Positions 25,472 through 36,460 of a stretch of 64,000 nt of DNA are shown here, piece after piece (within the stretch, counting starts at the first letter, position 1; the number at the start of each line of letters is the position of its first letter). Source of the DNA: Filosporella fistucella (lineage: Eukaryota; Ascomycota; Leotiomycetes; Helotiales); NCBI GenBank assembly GCA_030077755.1, contig JAQJZZ010000014.1:2418001-2482000 (forward strand), in the 5' to 3' direction. Under the pieces are notes generated by a model, which saw only the letters and a program-made list of their open reading frames with translations, searched no databases and had not been told where the DNA came from. The position numbers and the translations under genes are program-made.

Positions 25472-26857
25472 GATGTGAGTATGTTTCCTGCAGATGTGAA
25501 GCTGACCAGACAGACAATGTTATGTTATGATGACATGTCTAGAAGTTTAAAGTGGGGAAATATCGGCGATATTCGACAATACCGACTTTGGCAGATTCAC
25601 TTGAATTCGAGTCTAGACTTGTCCGTGATCAATATTTTGATGTTCAGGTTTGGTTGGCCTAACGAAAATAGATAATTGCCTCATCGTCAAGGCGTAATTT
25701 TAATATCGGGTTGAAGCGAGTTCTAGGTCGCTTGGTGCCGCGATAAGAAGCTGATTCCGTCATGGCTGTGGGATTTGTTTGACGAGGCTTTGCAGCTTGG
25801 TTTTTGACTTGGAATTGGAATGTCAAATCCCATTTAATAGTCTAAGTTTCTATGACAAAATATACAGTAATAGCGTTCAATTTCTCTTTATTATCACTCT
25901 TCATTCACAACCTCTATTACACTCAACGATTTAAACCTCCGGACCAACTCTTTGACTGTGGCGTGAGCTGTCCAAGCTAGTTAAAACGGCTCCTGTGGCG
26001 CATGAAATCCAGGGTTGGTGATAGGAAGCATATTTGTTGGCATGTGCTTCCACTGCACTTTCAAGGATCTCAACTTGCACCGCATTGATTGTGACGCCTG
26101 CTCACCAAGTTATGTTCCAAGGTGGGGAAACTTTGCATGGAAATGATTGGAAAACCCGGATAACTTGGATATCGACGGGTGTAATGGGAATAGTACAGTA
26201 CAGGACTGTAATGGTGTGCATCAGATTGTCTGATCGATCCGATCCGACTACATGCCTAATTGACTTCTCACTTTCCGACTCTCCATTCTTCCTTTGGTAC
26301 TGCCTCTACACTTTGCAATCATTAAGACGACCTTAATTGAATCCGTTGCTTTCTTACTTGAATTGTCATTGAGTTAGTTATTCCCTTGTCACCATCCTAA
26401 CAGCCTTGTCAGCCTTTCCAGGAAGAACCAAGTATCAAACGACAACGAAGCAGCTCGCCTGAATAGCTATATCAACGTTGTCAATACTGATGAGTTTGCT
26501 AGATGCATATCAAAGTCTACGATAGTTTATGATACAGGTCCGAAAATTTCATTGAGTCTGCGTGCTTTATCTACAACTTAAGAGAGCGATATAAAGTGGT
26601 GCGTGAGAAGGTTCCGGATCGTATGATATTTGATATCGATATATTATCATCTCCGCTCGAGCTGGGCGACGAGTATTTGAGCTTTCTCGCATTACTCTTA
26701 CCAATTTTTCTTGCAAAGTGTCGAGCTAATAAAAATTAGGACTGCACCTGCCGTCTCCTTCACCCGCCGAGATTCGTTTCCCGCTGCAACACGCAAAACA
26801 AAAATTACAAACAACCTACCCTTCAACCACTTTCGAAATCTTTCTAGCTTGTGCTAA
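25472..26857. other. intergenic between divergent genes
   Basis: The 1.4 kb between the Iwr1-like and CBM48 genes holds two promoters. The longest frame (26034-26336) shows no domain. A palindromic AT-rich run GATATTTGATATCGATATATTATC lies near 26627-26650 in the probable CBM48 promoter. I see no repeat or RNA gene. Confidence 0.5.
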
Positions 26858-29565
26858 ATGAGCACCGCCATCATGGTGCCTGAGAAGAGTTCCGTCGTGG
26901 TTAGATACATCAAGCCAGGCACGCAGCCACCGTTATTTCTCGCTGGGTCCTTTGCAGCATGGGAACCCCAAGAAATGCAATACACAACCGACGAAAACAA
27001 TGAACACGAGTTCTATAAAGAGATCGAGGTAGTGGAAGGAAAGGAATACCAATATAAGTTTCGCGTTGGACTTGGTGAATGGTGGGTATTGAATGAGGAT
27101 TCTCCAGTTGGTATGTTTCCCACTTCGTCATGGCCGTGAGGCTGTAGATGCCCGAATATGGAATATGTACCCTCGCTAACCACAACTCCTCCTTTCAGTT
27201 ACTGACGACATTGGAAACCGAAATAACCTCCTCACCGTCCCCATCAAAGAGAAACATATTGACGATTCAAAACAAAATACCGAACCTGTTGAAACAAAAA
27301 CCGCAGAGACACCCTCAATGACAGAAGAGAACATCGCAGACACTACACATGACTCAATCGAGGAGACTATGGGTACTCGAGACACAGATGATGTTCTCTT
27401 TGCTGAAGAGATTGTCAAGGATATCAAAGGAAAAGAAACGCCTGAACTTGCCCTTCCTGAACCACAAGAGCCACATTCAACACCTGCGATTCTTGAGTTA
27501 GAGGAGAACGAAAATATCACTCTCCCAACTCTGGTTGTTGAACATACCGAGAATGATACCAGTCTAAAAGGTGACATCAGCCCAGAAGACGCTGTTGATC
27601 AGAAGAAGGCACAGTTTCTTGAACCTCAAGATGTTGAGTCCGACCAGGGTATCGCCCGAGGAAAGACACCGGAGCTTGCAGATATTGCGGCCGAGGTTGC
27701 AGATTCAGCAGCATTTCTCGATCAAGACCCTCCAACTCCACCCGTTTCAGACGAAGAGGCTGGTCGTATTGGTTACCGACGTATGTCTAGTACTCCAATG
27801 CCTGAAGTTGCCAATACAGCTGCAGAGGTTGCAGATGTCGCTGCGGAGCTCGATGCTGAGGAGGATGAGGATGATGTAAGTTTACAATTTTATCCGCTCG
27901 ATGTACTAATCTAACTTTACTGTAGCACGATTGGGGAATGATTCCAGGTGTTGATGATAAGGAACCTGATATGACACCAACTCCACCAAACGAAAAGATC
28001 CCTCTATTTGAACATGAACTCTGCTTGCCTCCTGACCCAAAGGATATCAAGCCATGCGATCACAAGGAATTTGATGCAGCTCAATATATTCTAGACCAAC
28101 AAAAGCCAGCAAAGCAGCCCGACTTTGATCCCAACGATCCTAACATCAAACCGTTCCCTACTGATCGAGAGGGTATTATGGAGCATTTGAGGCTATTGCA
28201 GGAAAGAATGCCAGAAGATCAGACTAGGGTTGATGATCTCAATGGTGGTTCTCCAATTATGGCAGCTGTCGGACGTTCTTCACGTTCTAGCTTTTCAGCT
28301 ATCTCACCTGCCGCATTAGTTCCAGAATCATCAAATGGTCTTCAACCAATTCCAGAGGGTTATGATGATGGCTTAGCGGCACTCGCTTCTGCAATTTCGA
28401 ACAGCAAAGGATCCCAAGTCAAGAGTAGCTCAGAGAATGCCTCGGAAAATATAAAGCCGGTATTCAAGATCTCATCTGAACCAGAAGGGCCAGGTTCGGG
28501 TCAGACAGATGGAGCAGACACTTCGACAAAGGAGGAAAGCAACGATGCCAACAAAGTTACCACTCACACCAATGGAGTTCATGAAGAGCAATCAATTTCC
28601 AATGACCAGGAATCCGCATCTGGAACTGATACAGCTGTACAGACCCATGTCGTTGAGGTTCCAGTCATCGAACAGAGTATGTCATTACATGACATTCTCC
28701 AGCCTGAACATCAATCACCCATTTTACTAGGAGCTCAGGATCCAGTCAATGAGGATGAAGACATCATAGCCGAGATGAACTCTCTCAAAGAACCGGAGGA
28801 AGGCCATAAGGTCGATATCGAGGAGGTCATCGAGCCTGATACTCCAAGTTCTGCAGCTCGGAAGGCTTTGGATGGCGTTTGTGGTGAAGGTGAACATGTC
28901 ATTCCATCTCCAACCACTCCCTTGGTTGTTGGAAACCGTCAACTTGGTGAGGAAGAGGAGGTGCATTCAATCACCACCTTAGGAGATAGCCCCAACATCA
29001 CTGTCCAGCCAGCGACACCAAAAGCTGGACTAAATCGACAACTTGGAGATGACGAGAGTGAAGGAGGCATTGGTCCTAAGATTACAGTTGAATCCGCCAG
29101 TGAAGATTCCAACAACAGGGCTGATATTCCAACCGACTCATCTGCTGCAAAGAGCACAGGTGTCGAAGAAGACTTGGGACAGCCTCAGATTACATTCCGC
29201 AAACAACAACATTCACCAACCAGATCAAAATCTCCCGAGCGACCTCACACACCAAGCTCGATCCAATCTGCTTCGAAGCAAGTCAAAGGCAAAAACAAAA
29301 ACTTTCTGAGTGCATTCTGGCGTGTTGTATTTGTTGATTGGATTGGTGGACTCATTGCGCGACTCTGCGGCGGTGGACGTCGTAACACGTAAGATTGTGA
29401 AGTTTATTACATCTATATCCCCTTGCGTCTTATTGGCTTTGGTTTTGTTAAACAATTATACCCCTGAGCACCAACAATGCTGATAGCTGGAAACCCAACA
29501 GATTTTTGGCAGTGGGTGCAATCACAGTCGTTGCTATTGCTCCTGCATTATACCACATCGTCTGA
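26858..29565 (+). CDS. tail-anchored protein with AMPK-type glycogen-binding (CBM48) domain
   Basis: Four exons are inferred: 26858-27110, 27199-27875, 27926-29388 and 29502-29565, giving 818 residues. Residues about 12-95 form an AMPK-type carbohydrate-binding module (VVVRYIKPG..PPLFLAGSFAAWEPQEM, KEYQYKFRVG-GEWWVLNEDSPVVTDDIGN), including the Trp and Lys positions that contact glucan in this family. About 690 acidic, Ser/Thr/Pro-rich residues follow, probably disordered. The last exon adds FLAVGAITVVAIAPALYHIV, a C-terminal hydrophobic helix typical of tail-anchored membrane proteins, preceded by a second hydrophobic patch and GGGRR. I infer a protein that tethers glycogen or another glucan to a membrane. 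Related yeast proteins with this module (Mdg1, Crp1) lack an assigned enzymatic activity. Two short motifs in the disordered part are duplicated. Confidence 0.85.
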
Positions 29566-30320
29566 TTCTCTGCGAGAGAAAACTTGCATTTAGGGCATAT
29601 TCCATAAATAGTTGAACGTGAATTGCATGGAGGTAGTCTTCATAATAGTGGATGTGCTGGTGGAACGAGGGAAGGACGGAGCCTACTGTATCATATGAAC
29701 TTATGAGTTTATGAGCTTAGGGACGTAATACCAATGGAGTTATCAAATTGGAATCCTACGAGCGTGGTGTTGGTGATTAATAGCATGAGAAGCTCATTTC
29801 GAGGGTTTTCTGGTTAAGCTGGTCATATATCTGACTTCAAATGACCGCAAAGATCAACCTCAAGTGAGACTTCACACATTCAAAAATGGATGAAAAGTTC
29901 ATCATTTCGCTGTTTTGTATCGTGTTCATAAATCTTGAGGTCTTTCATGAATATTTACGTAAACATTGTATCCACTTAAACCGCGAATCCATTGGACAGC
30001 AACCTTGATTGCCACGCCGCGTGGCTGAGCCTCAATTGACAGGACCCCTGAAAGGGATCGTCAACCCCAAATCGGATCGCGACAACACTCAGCTTACATT
30101 CTTCAATCTCGAAACTTGAACTCTGCACCCTCGACCATTTCCTCCAAAATGGATTGAATAATTACATCTACACATTACAATACGACATATCCGCACATTC
30201 AAACTATACCATCTACATCATCTCCTCCATCCTACCTACCATGAACAAATAGCCCTCAATCCGAGTCGTCGAGTCCACTACGCAAATCTCTTCAACACCA
30301 GGAAATTAGAAACGAAAAAA
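29566..30320. other. intergenic, no gene seen
   Basis: About 750 bp holding the terminator of the CBM48 gene and the promoter and leader of the mannosyltransferase. The leader from about 30100 is CA-rich. No other feature was recognised. Confidence 0.55.
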
Positions 30321-31943
30321 ATGCCTTCCCGCACCACCTACGCCCCTCTCCCGCGCTCCTCCAGCGATTCTTCTCCTTCCGATCTTGAATTCAAAGATAA
30401 ACCTCTCCCACGGCGCTCTCTCCGTCTGCTGCTCCTCCCCCGCAAACCCCTCCGTTACTGCCGTCCTCTCTACCTACTCTCTCTAGCCGCGATCCTTCTA
30501 ATCTTCCAACTCCTCTTCAACAACTCTTATTCCCTTTCCTCGGCCCCGTCCTACGATGCCTCAAAATACTCTCACGAGACGGTATTCATAGCCGCAAATA
30601 TCATAAATGGGGATCTGATTACTGGGGCATGGGGAAGGAGTTTGCTAGAACTCGTGGATAGAATTGGGAAAGAGAGGGTATTTGTTAGTATTTACGGGGG
30701 TCCGAAAGATAAACTGGAGGAATTAGCTGGGATGCTAGAATGTGAAAAGAAAATTGTTAGTGAAGAAGAGGAACCCCTTTCTCTAGCCTCGATACCGCGA
30801 ACGACGCTGCCGACGGGAGAGAAGAGGGTGAAGAGGATTGCGTTTCTGGCGGGTGTGAGGAATAAAGTCCTAGCGCCTTTAAATGAGGCAAAGGGAAGGA
30901 AATGGGATAAGATTCTCTTCATCAATGATGTTTTCTTCGATGCAGAGGGTGCAGAGAGATTATTATGGGGAACAGGGGAGGGATATAAAGCTATCTGCGC
31001 AGCTGATTTCGTGACGAGTTGGAAATACTACGATACGTTTGCAACCAGGGATGCAGAAGGATATAGTATTGGTGTACCGCTGTATCCCTGGTTTGGAAAG
31101 GGGATTAGTAGGAATGATGTATTGGAACAGAGGGATAGAGTCAGAGTCAAGAGTTGTTGGGGTGGAATGGTTAGTTTTGACGGTCGGTATTTTCAAAGTG
31201 AGGGACTGGAGGGAATTTCGGCGGAAGTGCACCCTCCTGCTGAGAAAGGGGAGGAGGGGAGAATAGATGGATTGGGGGTGCCGAAGTTACCGCTTAGATT
31301 TCGATCGGAGGCAGAGCCGTTTTGGGATTCGAGTGAATGCTGTCTTATCCATGCTGATCTTATTTCTCTTCCGTTCTTCCCTGTTTCCAGCATTTCCTCC
31401 GCCACTCCACCAAACACAAACAATCACCTCGAACGCGACGGAAAAGAGAAAGATCCTTACGATACAGGTATCTACATGAACCCCTACGTTCGAACCGCAT
31501 ATTCCGCATCTACATACTCCTGGCTCACCTTCGCCAAACGCTTCGAGAGATTATTCTCTCCTTTGCAGAGAATAATAACATATTTCGCCTCCTTACCTAG
31601 GTATAATTACCGCAGAACAGAGAAGGAAGGAGAGTTGGTGCAGGATAAACTATGGATCTCTGTACATGGGAATATGTCTGAAGAAGAAGCTATTTCTGCT
31701 GCGCAAATTGGTTCTAGGAGGATAGAGAAAGGAGTAGAAAAGAGAGATACGCTGGGAACAGTGAAAGGGAAAGAATTCTGGGCGAATGAAGGGTATTATA
31801 CCTCTTTTAATAGGACGGCGAAGAGGGGTGGGTATTGTGGTGTTAGACAGTTACTTGTGCTTAAGGAAGAGAAAGTTGGTGGGAAAGGAGGGGGTGGAAA
31901 TTGGGATAATTTGTTGGATCAGGTTCCGCCTGTTGATGTATAG
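30321..31943 (+). CDS. CAP59/CMT1-type mannosyltransferase, type II membrane protein
   Basis: Single exon, 540 residues. The ATG at 30321 follows an A-rich leader, a favourable fungal start context. Topology is type II: a short cytosolic tail, a signal-anchor helix at about 50-67 (LYLLSLAAILLIFQLLF), then a lumenal catalytic region. The region from ETVFIAANIINGDLI onward follows the cryptococcal mannosyltransferase 1 family: IAFLAGVRNKVLAPL, the nucleotide-sugar segment DKILFINDVFFDAEGAERLL, and ICAADFVTSWKYYDTFATRDAEG. CWGGMVSFD and SECCLIHADL come later. Characterised members transfer mannose in alpha-1,3 linkage in the Golgi, in Cryptococcus for capsule and related glycans. In an ascomycete the acceptor is unknown, possibly cell-wall or protein mannan. 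A putative glycine-rich tail ends the protein. Confidence 0.88.
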   Translation: MPSRTTYAPLPRSSSDSSPSDLEFKDKPLPRRSLRLLLLPRKPLRYCRPLYLLSLAAILLIFQLLFNNSYSLSSAPSYDASKYSHETVFIAANIINGDLITGAWGRSLLELVDRIGKERVFVSIYGGPKDKLEELAGMLECEKKIVSEEEEPLSLASIPRTTLPTGEKRVKRIAFLAGVRNKVLAPLNEAKGRKWDKILFINDVFFDAEGAERLLWGTGEGYKAICAADFVTSWKYYDTFATRDAEGYSIGVPLYPWFGKGISRNDVLEQRDRVRVKSCWGGMVSFDGRYFQSEGLEGISAEVHPPAEKGEEGRIDGLGVPKLPLRFRSEAEPFWDSSECCLIHADLISLPFFPVSSISSATPPNTNNHLERDGKEKDPYDTGIYMNPYVRTAYSASTYSWLTFAKRFERLFSPLQRIITYFASLPRYNYRRTEKEGELVQDKLWISVHGNMSEEEAISAAQIGSRRIEKGVEKRDTLGTVKGKEFWANEGYYTSFNRTAKRGGYCGVRQLLVLKEEKVGGKGGGGNWDNLLDQVPPVDV

Positions 31944-32467
31944 GGATATTAAAGGGAGACCTCTTGACAAACCTTTTGGAGATTTGCTGGTGATTTGGAG
32001 TTTGAGAGGATTTGGGTTTTTGGGGAGTTACGGATTTGATACCATTTGGCGTTTGGATCTTGAGGTGTGGGATATGAGGTTTGAGTCTCGGATGAAGTTA
32101 TTGTAGGCGGATTGATACTCCTTCTACTACTCAGCGTTATTTGCAGATGGATGTAAGATACAATTTATTGATGGAACTGAGTAGATGCGATAAGACTGAA
32201 GGAACTCGTGACTACTCACTGAAACTAGAAAACGGATGTCAACTTGTCGAAAATTTCTGTCCCTTATGTGCTACTTGTTCTTCACTCTACATAATATCAG
32301 CCTAATGTATAGTCCGGAGAGTGGCTTGACAGCTCACGATATACCCAAGTAAATAACCAGCAGACCGCAATGACTACATGATGTCAATGGGTGCCGCAGA
32401 CTCAACAATCGAAACTGTTACTTTGCGAGGGGTACCAGCACATCCCGTCCTCGAGTCTCTGTTACAA
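31944..32467. other. intergenic, no intact gene seen
   Basis: Downstream region of the mannosyltransferase. An overlapping frame to 32106 is a shadow. Beyond about 32374 the minus strand carries frame-shifted remnants probably belonging to the broken membrane-protein gene next to it. Confidence 0.5.
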
Positions 32468-32883
32468 TTAACAAATAAAAACGAAGACCGTCTGCCCAGC
32501 AATGATGGAGCGAAGGCTGAGCCATTTTGACCAGCGATGGATATTGAAGTAGAGAAGTGCAATAGGAGCGAACATGAACGTGAGTGTCAAACAGATACTG
32601 GAGAATACATCGACGAACGTGAGCAACGGATCTGGGAAGGATGTGTTTTCCTTCTCCCAATCTTGAGTGTCCAAACCAGGTAGAGAGCTTAGTTAAGCAT
32701 CGTTAAAGCAACACTTGTCAATACCAAGAAGCAAACTTACGCAATAGGGATAAAGGAAATTCCGAGGAATTCCAACAATTTGCGGAGTACAACTGTGTCT
32801 TCACTAGGATCAAGCGCTGTGGGATCATGATCCTAAATCATAGAATATACTGGCTCCTCAGTACCGCGCACTCGTTGAATTCT
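32468..32883 (-). pseudogene. broken membrane-protein gene
   Basis: Two exon-like blocks on the minus strand (32883-32741 and 32697-32468) join across a 43-bp intron with GTAAGT donor, TTAAC branch point and AG acceptor, and stay in frame. The product reads DPTALDPSEDTVVLRKLLEFLGISF and then a likely membrane region with two hydrophobic helices (FVDVFSSICLTLTFMFAPIALLYF; SLRSIIAGQTVFVFIC). An in-frame TAG lies at 32833-32835. The second block stops abruptly after the last helix, while other frames continue with coding-like sequence, suggesting a frameshift. The upstream exon, if any, was not found. The layout recalls fungal DUF6594-type membrane proteins, but I cannot confirm the family. It could also be a live gene starting at a later codon. 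Confidence 0.4.
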
Positions 32884-33506
32884 CTGAAAGGACATCCAAA
32901 TGAAGCTTACAAAATGGCAGAGTCCCGGCTACCTATAACATTTATCATTTACTTCTTATCCCTTTCCTGCTTGCATGCTGATGTCTACCTCATATGAGAA
33001 GTAGAACAACGTCTGTCTCGAAGAACCATTTGAAATATCGCTTGCTCTGATTCGTTACAATTCGTCAAGGGTATTTGTGATTTTTGATACGAAGTGTTGC
33101 TCTTTGAGGTTTTATTTGGGCTAATAGAAGTTATTGGGGATGTAAAATCTTCTGACTATCAATGATATGCTAGGGAGTCTGGATAAGGATCGGGCAAGAG
33201 TGGCTGATATCGCGGGAGTCCGTAGGACTGTTTGATTTAATAATATCGCTTGGTGGGAACAGACTGTAGCAAATGGTGGAGCTTTGCGAAGGTGTGGTGA
33301 GTAGTTAAATACACTTGCCGTTATTTGTTGACCATGAAGAAGTGGTCCAACTGTAATAAGTGAAAAGTTGTTGACGAGAACATGTTCTTGGTATATTGTA
33401 TATATTTTAGCCGGTTGGAATGGAATATACTAGCTGATTTGCAGTTTCTGATTCGATTGTTGCAAGTGAAATTCATTGACCAATTCCCTTGTACTTGTAC
33501 ATATGT
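32884..33506. other. intergenic, possible upstream remnants
   Basis: No gene seen. A CCGGGACTCTGCCATTTT block followed by GTAAGC on the minus strand near 32910-32930 could be the end of a further exon of the broken gene. The rest is AT-rich without features. Confidence 0.4.
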
Positions 33507-35713
33507 TCATACCAGCACAAACTCCTGTATCTCAACTCCTCGACCTCTCAATTCTTCTACACCCATCCTAGGATCCTCAAATTGTTCTTCCCCAGTGATA
33601 ACATTCACAAAACAGGAGAACAACTCCTCATTTCGATGCTCTTTTCTCCTCCATCCCACCGGCAACGGCACGCCAGCCAACCTCGGATCTTCAACCATCC
33701 ACTCTTCAGTTTCAGAGTCCAGAAACGCCCAGAAACGATTGTGATGTGTTTCAGAATATCGAGAAATAACGCTACCATTCAACGGCCCAAGTAATGCGTC
33801 CCCATCCATCGCACCACTGCAACATGTTTCACCAACGACCATGAATTTCCCATTCAATGCAGGCCGTAAGATCATGGCCGATCGACATCCAAGCAAAACA
33901 GTAATTATGTCCCCAGCCCTCATTGCAGTAGGTCCGATTCCGAAATGGCCGTTGGTACTTCTGAAAAGAGTGCGCATAGAACCAAATTCGTGGACTACGC
34001 ACAGAAACATAATTTCATCAGAGGTCATTGAAACACTCATCCCGCGCGGATTATATGGTAATTGATACAAGAGCCTGTTTAAAAAGCTCAAGCTTTCGGC
34101 TCGCCTGGGAAAAGTTTCGAAGTGGGGCCAGAATGAAGAATTAAATCTGTCTGAACATAGAACACGACACAGCTCTAATAGGCTATCAGGTTGTGCCTCA
34201 ATCATCTTCCTCAAGCCCAGCTTTCCAGCGACTCTGTGCAGTTCGAGTACAGTATCGTCAAGAGGATGAGATTTATTGTCGAGACCGAAAGCCTCCATCT
34301 CACCAACTATTCCAATGATTCGACCATGAATCAACAGATCACCATTTTCAGTGAACGTGGCTGTTGAACGCGACATTCCCGATGCACTTTGAAGCTGCAA
34401 CGGGGTCGTCTCCCTCTGCACTGACCAATCTGGCACCCAAGTCGCGCCGCGGGTAGGAGCACCTATACAAGTATCGGTCACACCTTCCCGCAACTCGACC
34501 GAAGTAAGAACGTTCAACAATTTTGAAATGGTGATCATTTGAACTGCCATTTCGCGGTAGATCTCGTACGCACTTTTGGAATAATCTGGCACAATTTTGA
34601 GAGCATGTTCGTACGGTGGTAGCATTGATAGCAGGGCGAATATCCTATCTCTTGGGTCGGAGCATAGGCTTTGTTTGGTCCAATCAATGAGGTCAATTAA
34701 ATTTAAGCCACCGACAACACTCAAGTTTTTCAACGTTCTTAGATGAGAACTCGAGAGATTGCGAGCTACAATGTGAGATTGTGCCTTGACCCAAAGACAA
34801 AAAAGAGTGACACGAACATGTGCCCACTCAATCGACGCCTGGCCACACAACACAATAGCATGCTTAGCAAGGCGCACCTCTTGCCAGATCCAAAGGCGAT
34901 AAAACCAATTTCGATTCAAGAAATTGCATATCGCAAGGTACTCTTCATCCTGGAAGTCCATCTGGCAAGAGACATCCGCCCAGTGGAGTTCCAGAGTAAG
35001 AGGGCATAGTTGAAGAAGTTCCCAATCCACTTCAACAGACTCCACAGCTTTTCGTAGACAGCGCAGAGCCACTGAGCTATCTTTTGACTCTGGACCCAGC
35101 CACTGCAACAAATTAGCAAGTATGTGTAGGACGATTACCTTCCGATACCTAGGCGAGGAGGCCGAATGTTGCTCGGAAGCTGAGAGACCTCGCTCGATAA
35201 GTAGGTCAGGGCTAGGAAGCGAAGGGGAAGGGCACTTACAACAAGAACTTTCGAGGCATTTGAATAGATTTCCGCCATCCGCTGGACTTGGGTACTTCTT
35301 TCCTCGGTATCTTGTTGATTCACAGAGATAGCATCGATCCAGAGGAAGCGAGATTCGTGCTCAAAGCGCAGATATGGCAAAGCCTCTGCAAGATTCATGG
35401 TGACAGCAAGTGTGCACTCGGCTGTTTTCCCGACAAATATATTAACGGGATTCTCTTGGGAGCCCCATGCATACGACAAGGCTTCAAAGTCTGGGATATG
35501 ATTCTCGTTGAATGGCATGATATGAAGGCAGACTCTTATCTCCGACACGCTTCCTGGCAAGAGCTCGACAATTCGTATTTCATGAGCTGCTTCATTGAGC
35601 GGAGTATATCGATAAGGGATGGGTGTTGTTGATGAGGCTGGAGGATCCAAGCGATAGAGAGGCAGGCTGACCTCAGAAGTCTCTTCGCTCCCGAAGGATG
35701 GAGGGCAATTCAT
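33507..35713 (-). CDS. HET-domain protein with WW-like C-terminus (copy 1)
   Basis: Two exons, 35713-35240 and 35102-33507, are separated by a 137-bp intron with GTAAGT donor and TGCTAAT branch point. They encode 689 residues from the first ATG; the frame is open a little further upstream without an ATG. The HET domain spans about 35-200. It shows the family motifs FEALSYAWGS and FLWIDAISVNQ-x-D-x-EERSTQVQRMAEIYSNA, with VLVWLGPES completed across the intron. The middle is the usual helical region with TWVPDWS. Near 525-560 is GDIITVLLGCRSAMILRP, common in HET-6-like proteins. The last 52 residues form a WW-like segment (638-670) and RGVEIQEFVLV. HET proteins trigger incompatibility-type cell death after fusion of unlike hyphae. 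The partner and allele specificity are unknown. Confidence 0.88.
33567..33665 (-). other. WW-like segment in HET copy 1
   Basis: The segment LPVGW...FVNVITGEEQFEDPR occupies about 33 residues. It keeps the WW-domain order LP-x-GW, hydrophobic strand, N-x-x-T and Q-x-EDPR. The second signature Trp is Phe. WW domains bind proline-rich peptides; binding is doubtful with this substitution. Confidence 0.55.
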
Positions 35714-36460
35714 GTCGAGGGAACTTCTCGTATTCGAAACGTGGGGATCTAACGCATGCAAAAAGCTTTAGATGGTGAAGGATGGCAATGGAGAAATGGG
35801 GAAGATAAATGTTCTCGACACGCCCAAAAGTGAGCCAGGAAGTGCGTGCAGGTGCGATCACACCTCACCACTCGGTGTGCAGAAAGAGGCAAGCTTGCGT
35901 TAACACCTAACTTAAATAAATTTCATTAGCGAAGGGTTTGAGCCTCTATAATCGAAGAGCAAAAGTACAGCCTTGAGGTGAAAACGCGAAAAAGCAAAAC
36001 TCTCTATGATTAAGAAACTTAGCAGAACAAGTGACTTGGTGCTACCCGAAAGAAAAGAGAACATATCCAGCTAGAACGTCGTACTTGGTAACGCAGAATT
36101 TGATAGCAATGCAGTTCAGCTCAAAAGAATTGGTATAACATGTGTACTAAGGCAACGAGAAAGCCTTGACTTGGCTGTCCGCTAATCTACACGAGATGTG
36201 GACTCACGGAAGTCTTCTCTATTCAATTCTTTGACCTGATGCATTTTCACTTTCGAATTACTTGAGAAGTAGAATCATTTCCCGAAAAAAATTCAGCTTT
36301 TAACCGTGCTGATTCGCTTCATGGCATCAAGCGCTAGTCTCAAATCGTATAATCAGTCCTTCGGCTGAACAGCTCATGTCCCTCCGATATGTATATCATC
36401 CAGCGACTTTCAGCATTGTTCACTCCTTCGAATAATCAGGCATGAATATATCGCAAAACC
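35714..36460. promoter_or_regulatory. shared intergenic region of divergent HET genes
   Basis: The two HET genes are transcribed away from each other from this 747-bp interval, which must carry both promoters. No other gene fits. I see no clear TATA box or perfect inverted repeat, so shared regulation is inferred from position only. Confidence 0.5.

Noticed and set aside
30692..32106. Minus- and plus-strand open frames overlapping the mannosyltransferase
   Set aside because: They are shadows of the 540-codon frame, which alone shows the family motifs.
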